DNA of 64,000 nt from Xylophilus ampelinus (GCF_901875635.1 NZ_CABFMN010000128.1:76068-140067); one strand, 5' to 3'. Positions 16,826-26,646 are shown, counted from the stretch's first letter. Program-made: numbers and translations. Notes: a model not told the origin generated them from the sequence alone.

Positions 16826-17179
16826 ATGCGACTGATCCTCAAATGGCTCCTGAGCGCGCTGGCCCTGCTGGCGGTGTCGTACCTCTACAGTGGCGTGCAG
16901 GTCACCACCTTCACCCACGCGCTGATCGCAGCCGCGGTGATCGGCCTGCTCAACATGGTGGTGCGGCCGGTGCTCGTGGTGCTGACGCTGCCCGTCACCA
17001 TCGTCACGCTGGGCCTGTTCCTCTTCGTCATCAACGCGCTGCTCTTCTGGGCCGCCTCGGGCCTCCTGAGCGGCTTTCACGTCAGCGGCTTCCTGGCGGC
17101 GCTGATCGGTTCGCTGCTGTACTCGCTGCTGGGCGTGGTGATCGAGTCGGCGCTGGGCGGCCTGTTCGCCCGGCGCTGA
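16826..17179 (+). CDS. Small membrane protein, phage-holin family 4/YvlD-like
   Basis: The 117-residue protein is almost wholly hydrophobic, with four membrane helices and the family motif AVIGLLNMVVRPVLVVLTLP followed by TLGLFLFVINALLFW. Despite the Pfam name, chromosomal members are not phage holins and have no settled role; some are stress-induced. It lies 46 bases after a terminator with its own likely promoter, and is convergent with the lipopeptide synthetase gene (13 bases between stops). Confidence 0.8.
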   Translation: MRLILKWLLSALALLAVSYLYSGVQVTTFTHALIAAAVIGLLNMVVRPVLVVLTLPVTIVTLGLFLFVINALLFWAASGLLSGFHVSGFLAALIGSLLYSLLGVVIESALGGLFARR

Positions 17180-17192
17180 CACGCCGGCCCGG

Positions 17193-20100
17193 TCAGGCCG
17201 GCTGGGTGCTCTGCGGCCGCGCGATCTGGCGCATCGTCTCGAAGAGCAGGCGTCGCGGCGCCACGCGCCAGCCCAGGCGCTCCTCGATGGCCAGCACCGC
17301 GCGCATGGCCAGCAGCGAATGGCCGCCGAGGTCGAAGAAGTTGTCGCCCGGGCTCACGTCCTCCACCCCCAGCAGCTCGCGCCAGATGGCGGCGACCACG
17401 GCCTCTTCCTCGGTGGCCGGTGCCGCCGCCGTGCGGCCACGGCCTTCGGCGGGCGCCGGCGAGGGTGCCGGCAGCGAAGCGCGATCGATCTTTCCGTTGG
17501 GCAGCAGCGGCAGCGCGGGGAGCGGCACGACGTGCTGCGGGACCATGTACTCCGGCAGCCGCAGGCGCAGATGCTCGCGCAGCGCCGAGGCATCGGCCTG
17601 CGGGCCCACGCGCAGCACGGCGTAGGCCACGAGGCGCACGTCTTCCTCGCGTTCGCTGCGCGTGACAACCACGCACTGCGCCACGGCGGGATGCTCCTGG
17701 AGCACCGACTCGATCTCGCCCAGCTCGATGCGAAAGCCCCGGACTTTCACCTGGTGGTCCATGCGCCCGAGGTGCTCCAACTGGCCGTCGTGGCGCCAGC
17801 GGCACCGGTCGCCCGTGCGGTACAGCCGCGCGCCGGCCGGCCCGCCCAGGCGATCGGGCACGAAGCGCTCGGCCGTGAGGGCATCGCGCCCGTGGTAGCC
17901 CACGGCCACGCCCGCACCGCCGATGAAGGCCTCGCCCGGCACGCCAATGGGGCAAGGACGCCCCTGCGGGTCGAGCACATGCACCTGCGTGTTGGCGATC
18001 GGCCGGCCGATCGCGATGCCGGCGCGCGGATCGCGGACCTGCCAGCAGGTGGACCACACCGTGGTCTCCGTCGGGCCGTACATGTTCCACAGCGCGCCGC
18101 AGCTGGCAAGCAGGCGCTCGGCCAGCGCGGCCGGCAGCGGCTCGCCGCCGACCAGCGCGCGGAAACCCGGCCCGCCGGTCCAGCCGGCATCCAGCAGCGC
18201 CCGCCAGGCCGAGGGCGTGGCCTGCATGGCCGTGATCTCGTGGCGCAGGATCAAGAGGGCCAGCTGCCGCGGGTCCTGGACCTCCTCGCGGCTGGCGATC
18301 ACCGCCTGTGCCCCGACCGCCAGGGGCAACAGCAGCTCCAGCACGGCGATGTCGAAGGACAGAGTGGTGACGGCCAGCAGCCGGTCGCCGGAATGCAGGC
18401 CCGGCGTATGCGCCATGCTGTCCAGAAAATTGACCACCGCGCGGTGCGGCACCGCCACTCCTTTCGGGCGGCCGGTGGAGCCGGAGGTGTAGATGAGGTA
18501 GGCCGCGTCCTCGGGGCGGGCATCGAGCACGTCGTCCGGCACCAGCGGGCCTGCCTCGTCCGCGGTGGAGAAAGCCGGCGACGCGATGTCGATCGTCGGC
18601 ACGCCGGGCGCCCAGGCGGGGGCGCCGGCACTGCCGCCGGCGGTGACAAGCGCCGTCGGCTGCGCGTCGGCCACCATGTGGGCGAGGCGCTCGAACGGAA
18701 AGGCCTGATCGAGCGGGACATAGGCCGCGCCGGCCTTGAGCACGCCGAGCATGGCGACCACCATGAATACGTCGCGCGGACCGCACAGCCCCACGCGGTG
18801 GCCGCGCGCGATGCCACGGCTGCGCAACGCCCGCGCGAGGGCATTGGAGCGCGCATCGAGTTCGCCGAAGCACAGCTGCCGGCCTTGCGCATCGATCAGG
18901 GCGACCTCGTCGCGCCGGGCCCGGGCACCGATTTCCAGATGGGTGTGGACCAGAGGCCACGCCGGCAGCGGCACGGTCGCGCCCTGCCAGCGCGCCGTCA
19001 GCGCCTGCTCCGCGGGAGAGATGCCGTCGAGGGCCGAGATCGGCAGGGCCTCTTCGGCCTGTAGCAGCCCCTGCAGCAGCGTCAGGTAGTTGTCGAGCAG
19101 CCGCTGCGCCGTGGCCGGCAGGAAGAGCTCGGTGGCGTACTCGATGTGGATGCGGTGCCCGAACTCGGGGTCGACGTGCAGCGAGAGATCGAACTGTGCC
19201 GCCGTGCGGTCGAGTTCGAATTCCTCGTAGCGGAAGGGAACGGCGGGCAGCGAGCCCAGCGGTGCGTTGACGACGTTGAAGAGCACCCGCACCAGGCCGT
19301 CGGGCTGACGGACGCGGCCCTGGTCCAGGGCCTCGACCAGTTCGTCGAACGGCATGTCCTGGTGGGCGAAGGCATCGAGCGCCGTGCGGCGCGCGCGCTG
19401 CAACAGTTCGCCCACCGCCGGATCGCCCGAGAGGTCGGTGCGCAGCACCAGCGTGTTGACCAGCGTACCTACCAACGATTCGGCGACCAGCGCATGCCGG
19501 TTGGCGACCGGGACGCCAACCGCCACGTCGAGTACCCCGGCCTGGCGCGACAACAGCAGCTGGAAGGCCGCGAGCAACACCACGAAGGGCGTGGCCTGCG
19601 CCCGCACCGCCGCCGCCTGAACCGCCGCCCGCAACTGCGGCGAAAGCGGTACCGAGACCTTGCTCCCGCGAAAACTGGGTCGTGCGGGCCGCGGAAAATC
19701 GGTGGGCAGCAGCAGCGGCTGCAGTGACGCCAGGCGGGCCAACCAGTAGTCCCGTTGGGCGGCGCGCCGTTCGACCTGCGCCGGCGCGTGCTGGTGCAGG
19801 GCGTGATCGGCGTACTGGACGGGCAGGGCGGGCAGCTGTGGCGACTCGCCGGCGGCCCAGGCCGCCTCGCACAGGAACAGTTCGCGCAGCAGCACCATCA
19901 ACGACCAGTTGTCGGTGATGGCATGGTGCTGCGACCAAAGGAAGGCATGGTCGTCGTTGTCCAGGCGCACCAGCGTGGCCCGGTGCAACGGCGCCTGCCG
20001 CAGGTCGAAGGGCATCGCGGCGCGCTCGCTCAGCAGCGCCCGCGCGACCGCCTCGCGCTCGTGCGGCGGCGTGCTGCCCAGGTCGATGTGCTCGAAAGGC

Positions 20101-22397
20101 ACCGGGGCGGACGGCTCGACGACCTGCATGACCTGCCCGTGCTGCAGCGTGAGCCGCGTGCGCAGCGATTCGTGCCGCTGCACGAGAAGCTCCAGCGCAT
20201 GCACCAGGCGCTGCGCGTCCAGCGGGCCGCGCAGGCGCAGCCCCAGGGCCACGTTGTAGGCCACGCTCTGCGGATCGAACTGTTGCACCAGCCACATGCG
20301 CCGCTGAGAAAGCGACGCCGGCGATGGCGCCGCGCGGGAAGCCATGGGCAGCGCGCCGATGTCTGGGGCGGCCTCCGGCAAGCGCTGGCGCAGTTGCTGC
20401 GCGAGGCGTGCCACCGTAGGTCGGTCGAGGAGCACGTCCCAGGGCAGTTGCACGCCCCAGCGATGCTGAACGCGCGAGGCGACCTGCGTGAGCAGGAGCG
20501 ACGTGCCGCCGAGCTCGATGAAATGGGTGTGGGTATCGAAGCCTTCGCGCCCCAGCACCTCGGCCCAGATGTGCCAGAGCGCCTGCTCAATGGGGTCCGT
20601 GGGCAGGCCGCTTTCTCCGAGCGGCCCGGCTTCGTCGTGCAGCACGGCCAGCGGTGCCAGCGTGCCGTCGAGCCAGGCCTGCCGGCAGCGCCGGCGCTGG
20701 ACCTTGCCGCTGGAGGTGCGCGGCAGCGCACCGCCGCGCAGCAGCGCCACGGCATGCACGGGCACCTCGTGCGTCTGTGCCACGGCGCGGCGGACGGCGC
20801 GCAGGATCGCGATCAGTTCCTCGCTGGAGACCGGCCGCCGACGTGCTTCCACCAACACCACCGCCGCATCGCCTTGCGGCGTGTCGACCGCGAAGGCGCA
20901 GGCATAGCCGCCCGTGCGCAGCTGCGGGTGGGCCTGCTCGGCAGTCCACTCGATGTCCTGCGGGTAGAGGTTTTGTCCGTGGACGATGAGCAGATCCTTC
21001 AGCCGGCCCGTGACGAACAGTTCGCCGCCCTCCACGAAACCGAGGTCGCCCGTACGCAGGAAAGGGCCTTCGCCATCCGCGCGTCGGGCCTGGAAGGTGG
21101 CCGCGCTGTCGTCCGGGCGACCCCAGTAGCCAGCGCCCACGGCCGCGGACCGCACCCAGATTTCGCCGACGCGATTCGCGGGACATTCGAGACCGTTGAA
21201 CGGGTCGACGATGCTCAGCGTCACACCGCGCATGGCCGGGCCGCAGCTCACGACGGAACGCACGGCGGCGGCGGGCGCGGACGCCGACGCCGCAACCACC
21301 TCGTGCCGATGGAGGGCCTCGCCGTCGAGCCGCAGCGAACGCGCCGACGCGTGAGCCGGGCACCAGGACACGCCGAGCACCGACTCCGCCAGCCCGTAGG
21401 CCGGCGCGAACGCACTGGGACGCAACCCGGAAGCGCCGAAGGCCTGCGTCAGGCGTGCGGCGGTGCTGGCGCGGATTGGCTCCGCCCCGCAGGTGAGCGA
21501 CACCAGGCTGTCCAGGCGCCCCGACCATCCCGTATCGGCGTGCTGGCGCAGGCAGGCGGCGTAGGCCGACTCCGGCGCACCCGTATGGGTGATGGCGAAC
21601 GCGCCGACCGCATCCAGCCAGCGCAGGGGCCGGCGAAGGAAGGTCAAGGGCGACATCAGCCAGGTCGGCACGCCGTGAGCGAAAGGCAGCAGGATGCCCG
21701 ACACCAGCCCATAGTCGTGGAAGTGCGGCATCCAGTTGAGGAAGCGGGAGTCGGGCTGAACCCCGAAAGCCTCGCCGAGCATGCCGAGATTGGCCAGCAC
21801 CTGAGAGTGCGTGAGGCACACGCCGCGCGGCTCGGAAGTGGAGCCCGATGTGTACTGCAGGTAGGCCAGCGCGCCCGCATCCACCGCCGGCAGCTCAGCG
21901 GTGTGCGCGGCGCCTGCCAGCGCCTGAGGCGTCTCCCATTGCATCCCGGCGGCGCCGAAGGCGTCGTGCATGGCGGGCAGCGCCACGGCGTCGCACAGGC
22001 CGAGGGTGGCTGCCGCGTCTTGGGCGATGCCTTGCAGCCTCGGCAGCCCGCGCTGCAGGCGCGCAGCGTCGAGCGCGGGAACCGGCACGGCCACCCGGCC
22101 CGCCAGCATGCAGCCCCAGAAGGCGCGCACGAAATCCAGGCCGGGGCGAAGTGCCAGCAGCACGCGGTCGCCGGTCCGCCCGCGTGCCGCCAAGCGCTGC
22201 GCCAGCGCGAGCGACTCCCGATGCAGCGCCTCGAAACTGAGCTCATCGGCGATCGACAGGTCGTCGGTCACCCAGCTCACAGCCAGCGCAGTGCCGCCCT
22301 CGGCGCATCGCGCATGGAAAAGATCGACCAGGGTGGTAACAGGGCGGACGGCGGTCGGAACCGAGCGCGACACAACGGCGGCAGGTGGCACGGTCAA
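17193..22397 (-). CDS. Lipopeptide-type nonribosomal peptide synthetase, FAAL-PCP-C-A-PCP, predicted glycine module
   Basis: 1734 residues. FAAL domain ~30-560: YLQYTSGSTSEPRGV, NWMPHFHDYGLVSG and LMSPLTFLRRPLRWLDAV, typical of fatty acyl-AMP ligases. First carrier domain with Ser near 629 (FIELGGTSLLLT). Condensation domain ~690-1110 with HHAITDNWS, where the usual Gly after Asp is Asn. Adenylation domain ~1150-1640 (YLIYTSGSTGRPKGV, NMYGPTETTVWST). Second carrier with Ser near 1692 (FFDLGGHSLLAM), ending 40 residues later. A hand-aligned specificity code D-I-L-Q-V-G-M-V-W resembles glycine. The product would be an N-acyl-glycyl thioester; no thioesterase or reductase domain is present. The TTG at 22397 follows an in-frame stop; GTG at 22391 or 22373 is possible. 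Solitary gene with an AT-rich upstream region. Confidence 0.9.
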   Translation of the reverse strand: MTVPPAAVVSRSVPTAVRPVTTLVDLFHARCAEGGTALAVSWVTDDLSIADELSFEALHRESLALAQRLAARGRTGDRVLLALRPGLDFVRAFWGCMLAGRVAVPVPALDAARLQRGLPRLQGIAQDAAATLGLCDAVALPAMHDAFGAAGMQWETPQALAGAAHTAELPAVDAGALAYLQYTSGSTSEPRGVCLTHSQVLANLGMLGEAFGVQPDSRFLNWMPHFHDYGLVSGILLPFAHGVPTWLMSPLTFLRRPLRWLDAVGAFAITHTGAPESAYAACLRQHADTGWSGRLDSLVSLTCGAEPIRASTAARLTQAFGASGLRPSAFAPAYGLAESVLGVSWCPAHASARSLRLDGEALHRHEVVAASASAPAAAVRSVVSCGPAMRGVTLSIVDPFNGLECPANRVGEIWVRSAAVGAGYWGRPDDSAATFQARRADGEGPFLRTGDLGFVEGGELFVTGRLKDLLIVHGQNLYPQDIEWTAEQAHPQLRTGGYACAFAVDTPQGDAAVVLVEARRRPVSSEELIAILRAVRRAVAQTHEVPVHAVALLRGGALPRTSSGKVQRRRCRQAWLDGTLAPLAVLHDEAGPLGESGLPTDPIEQALWHIWAEVLGREGFDTHTHFIELGGTSLLLTQVASRVQHRWGVQLPWDVLLDRPTVARLAQQLRQRLPEAAPDIGALPMASRAAPSPASLSQRRMWLVQQFDPQSVAYNVALGLRLRGPLDAQRLVHALELLVQRHESLRTRLTLQHGQVMQVVEPSAPVPFEHIDLGSTPPHEREAVARALLSERAAMPFDLRQAPLHRATLVRLDNDDHAFLWSQHHAITDNWSLMVLLRELFLCEAAWAAGESPQLPALPVQYADHALHQHAPAQVERRAAQRDYWLARLASLQPLLLPTDFPRPARPSFRGSKVSVPLSPQLRAAVQAAAVRAQATPFVVLLAAFQLLLSRQAGVLDVAVGVPVANRHALVAESLVGTLVNTLVLRTDLSGDPAVGELLQRARRTALDAFAHQDMPFDELVEALDQGRVRQPDGLVRVLFNVVNAPLGSLPAVPFRYEEFELDRTAAQFDLSLHVDPEFGHRIHIEYATELFLPATAQRLLDNYLTLLQGLLQAEEALPISALDGISPAEQALTARWQGATVPLPAWPLVHTHLEIGARARRDEVALIDAQGRQLCFGELDARSNALARALRSRGIARGHRVGLCGPRDVFMVVAMLGVLKAGAAYVPLDQAFPFERLAHMVADAQPTALVTAGGSAGAPAWAPGVPTIDIASPAFSTADEAGPLVPDDVLDARPEDAAYLIYTSGSTGRPKGVAVPHRAVVNFLDSMAHTPGLHSGDRLLAVTTLSFDIAVLELLLPLAVGAQAVIASREEVQDPRQLALLILRHEITAMQATPSAWRALLDAGWTGGPGFRALVGGEPLPAALAERLLASCGALWNMYGPTETTVWSTCWQVRDPRAGIAIGRPIANTQVHVLDPQGRPCPIGVPGEAFIGGAGVAVGYHGRDALTAERFVPDRLGGPAGARLYRTGDRCRWRHDGQLEHLGRMDHQVKVRGFRIELGEIESVLQEHPAVAQCVVVTRSEREEDVRLVAYAVLRVGPQADASALREHLRLRLPEYMVPQHVVPLPALPLLPNGKIDRASLPAPSPAPAEGRGRTAAAPATEEEAVVAAIWRELLGVEDVSPGDNFFDLGGHSLLAMRAVLAIEERLGWRVAPRRLLFETMRQIARPQSTQPA

Positions 22398-22601
22398 CTG
22401 AGGAAGCGGTCAGGCCCGATGGGCGGGCCCCTCCCTGCAAGTGCTCGAGAGCGGAAGACACATTCACGGCTGCTCTCGAACCGAGCGAATGTGAAGATAT
22501 TAATTCCTAAGTTCTAGTTTCGTGTCGGATGTGGTCTTGTGAAGACGTGAGATAGGCCACGAAGTCCAGCTGCGAAGCGGATGCGAGCGCCTACTCAAGG
22601 T

Positions 22602-24191
22602 TCAAAGCGGCTTTTCGTTCATCTGCTCGCGCGCCTTGACGTCGACCTCGCGCGCCCGGGTATCGATGATCGACGCTTCGTAGTGGTCGATGCGCACCGG
22701 GCCCCGTCCGTCGGCATTGGCGCGCACCAGGTCCTGGGCCGCCCTGAACCGGTCGCGCGCCGCCACGTAGTCGAGGATCGCGACGTTGGCTTCGGCTTCG
22801 GCGCGGATGGCGCGCAGGGTATCGCCCTGCTCGTTGTAGAGCGCCGAGAGTGCGCGCCAGGCACCGTTGTCGCGCGGGTGCGTCGCGACCCAGTCGCGCA
22901 GGGGCGCCGTCATCGGGCCGGGGTTGTGGGCGGCGACTGCGGCCTGCGCGGCGAGCATCATCTCGGCACGGTCCTTGGCATTGACGTTGAGCAGCGCCGC
23001 CGCCGCCGGAGCGTTGCGGGCGGCCAGCTCGATTTCCGCGCAGAGCAGCCGCGCCAGCCGAGACGCGGCCGCATCGCCACGGCTACGCGCCACCAGACGC
23101 TCGGCCATGGCGCGCGCGGTGCGCGCGTCGCGCAGTTCCGATGCACTCAGCGCCGCGGCGTAGAGCGTGCCGGCCTGCTGCGCCGGCGAGCTCTTGGCGA
23201 ACTCGCTGCCGTCGGCCGCCGCCACCCACTGGCGCAGCACGTCGACGCCCGGACGCGTGAGCACGCGGGCGCGGGCGCTGATCATCGCGTGGTCCATCTC
23301 CAGCGGCAGCGGGGGCACGGCCTCGGCGCGGAACTGGAAGCGCGCCTGCATCTCGGTGATGCGCTCGCTGGTCAGCGGATGGCTGCGCAGGTAGGGGTAG
23401 GCGCCGTTGTCGTTCAGTCGCGAGGCGAACTGCAGCTTCTCGAACATGGCGGCGGCGCCGCGCGGCGAGAAGCCGGCCTGCGTCATGACGCCGTAGCCGA
23501 TGCGGTCGGCCTCGCGCTCCATGTCGCGCGAGAAGTCGAGCTGCTTCTGCTGCGCGAAGGCCGAGCCGCCGGTCATCATGGCGGCGCCGATGTCGCCGCC
23601 GCTGCGGCTCTTCGAGGCCGCGACCGCGCCGAGGATCATGGCCGCGATGAGCCACGGCGCCTGCCGGCTCTGCTGGGTCAGCATGCGAGAGATGTGGCGC
23701 TGGGTGACGTGCGACAGCTCGTGGCCGAGCACGGCGGCCAGCTCGTCGCGGCTGCCGACGACGGCGATCAGCCCCATGTTCAGGCCCAGGTAGCCGCCGG
23801 GCAGCGCGAAGGCGTTGATGGTGCGGTCATGGCCGAGCAGCACCGTCCAGGCGTAGCGCTCGTCGAGCTCGGGCGTGAGCTCGCCGCGGGTGCGCGCCGC
23901 CGCCATCAGGCGCTGCCAGATGTCCTGGACATAGTCGACCATCACCGGGTCGTCGACGTAGTCCGGGTCGCGGTACAGCTCGCGGGCGATGCGGTCGCCG
24001 AGCTGGCGCTCGGCGGTGGCGGTCATCTCGGCGCCGTCGCTCATGCCCGGCAGCACCTGGGCGCGAGCGGCGGGCACGGCCAGCAGTTGAGACGCTATCA
24101 AAGCGATAGCTGTCAGCGCCCGCCAGACGGGCGTTGCAGGCCGATTTGGCTTGAAAACTCGAGGGAGGGAGGAGGGCGGGCGGTGGGTCAA
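22602..24191 (-). CDS. M48 family metalloprotease, BepA-like, with TPR-like C-terminus
   Basis: The zinc motif [13 protein letters not shown] (HExxH) and the downstream Glu ligand in [13 protein letters not shown] define an M48 protease. The C-terminal ~250 residues are Ala-rich helical repeats like the TPR region of BepA, the periplasmic protease that clears stalled outer-membrane assembly. The predicted signal peptide ([22 protein letters not shown]) is encoded by dispersed repeat copy 6. No ATG lies at a sensible distance; I use the TTG at 24191, and a TTG inside the repeat is an alternative. Divergent from moaC. Confidence 0.85.
   Translation of the reverse strand: MTHRPPSSLPRVFKPNRPATPVWRALTAIALIASQLLAVPAARAQVLPGMSDGAEMTATAERQLGDRIARELYRDPDYVDDPVMVDYVQDIWQRLMAAARTRGELTPELDERYAWTVLLGHDRTINAFALPGGYLGLNMGLIAVVGSRDELAAVLGHELSHVTQRHISRMLTQQSRQAPWLIAAMILGAVAASKSRSGGDIGAAMMTGGSAFAQQKQLDFSRDMEREADRIGYGVMTQAGFSPRGAAAMFEKLQFASRLNDNGAYPYLRSHPLTSERITEMQARFQFRAEAVPPLPLEMDHAMISARARVLTRPGVDVLRQWVAAADGSEFAKSSPAQQAGTLYAAALSASELRDARTARAMAERLVARSRGDAAASRLARLLCAEIELAARNAPAAAALLNVNAKDRAEMMLAAQAAVAAHNPGPMTAPLRDWVATHPRDNGAWRALSALYNEQGDTLRAIRAEAEANVAILDYVAARDRFRAAQDLVRANADGRGPVRIDHYEASIIDTRAREVDVKAREQMNEKPL
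24094..24157 (+). repeat. Dispersed repeat family 1, copy 6 (coding on the minus strand)
   Basis: GCTATCAAAGCGATAGC, GCGCCCGCC..GACGGGCGTTGCAGG and CCGATTTGGCTTGAAAA. It lies wholly inside the 5' part of the M48 protease gene in antisense orientation and encodes [20 protein letters not shown] plus AS, i.e. most of the signal peptide. Confidence 0.9.
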
Positions 24192-24252
24192 GCAGCGGTC
24201 CTTGTCGAACGTCCGGGCCCGTATGATGCGCTCCCGCCCGCTTCGTTCACCC

Positions 24253-24741
24253 ATGCCGACGTCTCCGCTCACCCACTTCGACGCCCAGGGCCAGGCCCAC
24301 ATGGTGGACGTGGCCCCCAAGCCCGCCACCCACCGCGTGGCCGTCGCCACCGGCGCCATCGAGATGCGCGCCGAGACGCTGGCGCTGATCGAGTCGGGCA
24401 ACGCGAAGAAGGGCGACGTGCTCGGCATCGCGCGCATCGCCGGCATCCAGGCCGCCAAGAAGACCAGCGACCTCATCCCGCTGTGCCACCCGCTGGCCCT
24501 GACCCGCGTGGCCGTGGCCTTCGAGACCACCGCCGCGCCCGTGCCGCAGGTGCGCTGCACCGCCACCGTCGAAACCGTCGGCCCGACCGGTGTCGAGATG
24601 GAGGCGCTGACCGCGGTGCAGGTGGCCCTGCTCACCGTCTACGACATGTGCAAGGCGGCCGACCGAGGCATGACGATCACGGGGGTGCACGTGGTGGAGA
24701 AGCACGGGGGGAAGTCGGGGAGCTGGGTGGCCGGCGCCTGA
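24253..24741 (+). CDS. moaC: Cyclic pyranopterin monophosphate synthase
   Basis: MoaC converts the MoaA product to cyclic pyranopterin monophosphate in molybdenum cofactor synthesis. 162 residues, the normal size. Motifs: [18 protein letters not shown] with the catalytic His-Pro region and [20 protein letters not shown] followed by [10 protein letters not shown] with the active-site Lys. Start at the ATG at 24253. No other moa gene is nearby. The neighbours on both sides are on the opposite strand, so it is a stand-alone unit. Confidence 0.95.
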   Translation: MPTSPLTHFDAQGQAHMVDVAPKPATHRVAVATGAIEMRAETLALIESGNAKKGDVLGIARIAGIQAAKKTSDLIPLCHPLALTRVAVAFETTAAPVPQVRCTATVETVGPTGVEMEALTAVQVALLTVYDMCKAADRGMTITGVHVVEKHGGKSGSWVAGA

Positions 24742-24754
24742 GCGGCAGCGGCCT

Positions 24755-26455
24755 TCAGTCCGCCGGCAGGCTGCCGAGCCAGCGCAGGTAGTCCTCCGGG
24801 TACGCGGCGCGAAAGCGCGCCAGCTGGGCCTGCACCTCGTCGTCCTGGCCCAGCAGCGAGGCCGCCTGGATGCGCTTGACCACCACGCGCGGCTCCGGCG
24901 AGAAATGCAGCATCTCGCCGGCCAGGTCGTACATGGCCGCCGCATTGCCGCGCGTGACGGGCGTGAGCGTGAGCTCGGCGAACTTCACGGCATCGCCGAA
25001 GAACCACGAGCGGCCGCGCAAGCGGTCGAGCGTGTGCTCGCGCCAAGCCGGCAGGCGCTCGGCGCGCGGCAGGTAGATCTGGCTCACGCGGGTGTAGTCC
25101 CAGGCGACCCCGGCCAGGACTGCTATCGAAATCGTAGCTACCAGCGCAGACAGGACGGTCGCAAACGGTCGATTTGGTTTCAAAAGGGCGACTGCACGGC
25201 CGGGCCAGAGGAAGCCCAGGCAGAGGCCGAACACCAGCTGGAAGGGTGCGTACCAGAGCGGGTACTCGAGCAGGCTGTGCAGCACGACCACGCCCAGCAG
25301 GCCCCACACCATGACGCGCGCCGGATCGCGTTCGGCCCAGGGCCGCGCCCGCAGCACCATCCAGACAAAGCCGCCGCAGATCGCCACGGCCGCCGGGATG
25401 CCCAGCGTCACCGCCAGGTGCAGCGGGAGGTTGTGCGCGTTGTCGAGGATCTCGACGAAGCGCTCGCTGGCGTACAGGTGGCTGTAGTGCGCGTAGCTCA
25501 GCTCGCCCCAGCCCCAGCCGCGCCAGGGATGCTGCGCGATCAACTCGAGCACGTTCTGCCAGAGCACGAGGCGGCCGTGGCCCGGCGGGGCGCCCTCGCG
25601 CAGGCGCGAGATCATGCCTTCGACGCCGCCGCTGGCGAGGCGGGGGAGGAGCCAGGCGGCGCCGGCATACAGCGGCAGCGCGGCCAGCACGAAGGCCGGG
25701 TGCGCCGGGTGCGCGCTGACCTGGGCGGCTGACCGGCGTTGCTGCCGGCCCAGCCAAGCCGCGGCGACGATGACGCAGATCAGTGCGAGCAGCCCCGTTC
25801 GCGACGTCGACGCCGCCAACCCCACGACCAGCCACGCTGCGGCGATCCCCCACCCTGTTCGACCACCAGCCGACGCCCGCGCCTGCAGCCAGAGCGCCGC
25901 CACCAGCCCCATGCAGCACAGGGACGCGAACTGGTTGCGCTGCCGCAGGTTCCCGTAGGCCATGCCAAGGGGCTCCATGGGAACAGCGGCCCAAGGCGCC
26001 AGCCAAGCCGCGTGCCCGAAATACTGGACCAGCCCGATGGCCACGCTGACGCACGCGGCCAGTGCCATTCCGTGGCCGAGGGCCAGGGAAGGATCGTCTG
26101 CATAGGCACCTTCCGGACCCATGTGTCGGCCCGCCAGGAAACCGCACCCGATCACGAACAGTGCTCCTGCAAGGCCGACGCCGGAAATCGCCGCCAGGGC
26201 GACGCCCGCTAAAAACACGGCGGCTGGCCCGCACACGCCGCTCGTACCTGAGCAGGACCGGCACCGGCCCATTGCCAGCACCACGGCACATCCACCCGCG
26301 AACAGGGCTTGCCATGCATTTCCCAACGGTCCGCCGGTCAACGGAAACAAGAAGGGAACGGCCACAAGCGCGGCGACCGCGCGATACCGGCCTGCAGGCG
26401 CCGCTCGAGCCGGAACGGCCGCGCGGCTCAGTGCGCCCCCGCGACCGGCCGACAA
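24755..26455 (-). CDS. PglL/O-antigen ligase-like oligosaccharyltransferase (pilin glycosylation candidate)
   Basis: A 566-residue polytopic protein with about ten or more membrane segments. The periplasmic Wzy_C region contains GHGRLVLWQNVLELIAQHPW, GWGWGELSYAHYSH and DNAHNLPLHLAVTLGIPA, the conserved DNAHN-H pattern of PglL/PilO-type O-oligosaccharyltransferases. A soluble C-terminal tail follows (PglL_A-like). The divergent minor-pilin operon makes type IV pilin the likely substrate. Residues ~425-445 (LKPNRPFATVLSALVATISI), which begin the last membrane segment, are encoded by dispersed repeat copy 7. The start is uncertain within the first 20 residues. Confidence 0.83.
   Translation of the reverse strand: MSAGRGGALSRAAVPARAAPAGRYRAVAALVAVPFLFPLTGGPLGNAWQALFAGGCAVVLAMGRCRSCSGTSGVCGPAAVFLAGVALAAISGVGLAGALFVIGCGFLAGRHMGPEGAYADDPSLALGHGMALAACVSVAIGLVQYFGHAAWLAPWAAVPMEPLGMAYGNLRQRNQFASLCCMGLVAALWLQARASAGGRTGWGIAAAWLVVGLAASTSRTGLLALICVIVAAAWLGRQQRRSAAQVSAHPAHPAFVLAALPLYAGAAWLLPRLASGGVEGMISRLREGAPPGHGRLVLWQNVLELIAQHPWRGWGWGELSYAHYSHLYASERFVEILDNAHNLPLHLAVTLGIPAAVAICGGFVWMVLRARPWAERDPARVMVWGLLGVVVLHSLLEYPLWYAPFQLVFGLCLGFLWPGRAVALLKPNRPFATVLSALVATISIAVLAGVAWDYTRVSQIYLPRAERLPAWREHTLDRLRGRSWFFGDAVKFAELTLTPVTRGNAAAMYDLAGEMLHFSPEPRVVVKRIQAASLLGQDDEVQAQLARFRAAYPEDYLRWLGSLPAD
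25122..25184 (+). repeat. Dispersed repeat family 1, copy 7 (inside a gene, in frame)
   Basis: GCTATCGAAATCGTAGC, GCGCAGACAGG..GGTCGCAAACGG and TCGATTTGGTTTCAAAA. The copy lies in the middle of the PglL-like gene in antisense orientation without breaking the frame, and is read in the same frame as copy 6 in the M48 gene. Confidence 0.8.
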
Positions 26456-26646
26456 ACGGCACGCTGGTCGGGATCGGCGGCGTTCGCATTTTTCACAAAT
26501 CTAAACATGATGAAACATTCGTCAGCTGCAAGTTTGCAACCGTGTGCCAGGAGTCGGGATGCCGATGCAGCGCGACAAGACGAGGCCACTGAAAGCGTGG
26601 CGACATGACGGGCGTCGGCGCCTTGGCGAGACGGATCAAGGACGGG

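Noticed and set aside
16826..17179. Holin-like gene as evidence of a prophage
   Set aside because: Chromosomal YvlD-like proteins carry this domain name without phage context; no other phage gene is in the window.
19755..22517. Long plus-strand open frame opposite the lipopeptide synthetase
   Set aside because: Low-complexity Arg/Gly/His-rich translation without motifs; the minus strand holds a complete FAAL-PCP-C-A-PCP protein.
26541..26560. Sigma-54-like promoter on the minus strand (TGGCAC-ACGG-TTGC) facing the PglL-like gene
   Set aside because: The GG-to-GC spacing is nine bases, not the required ten, and no enhancer-binding context was seen.
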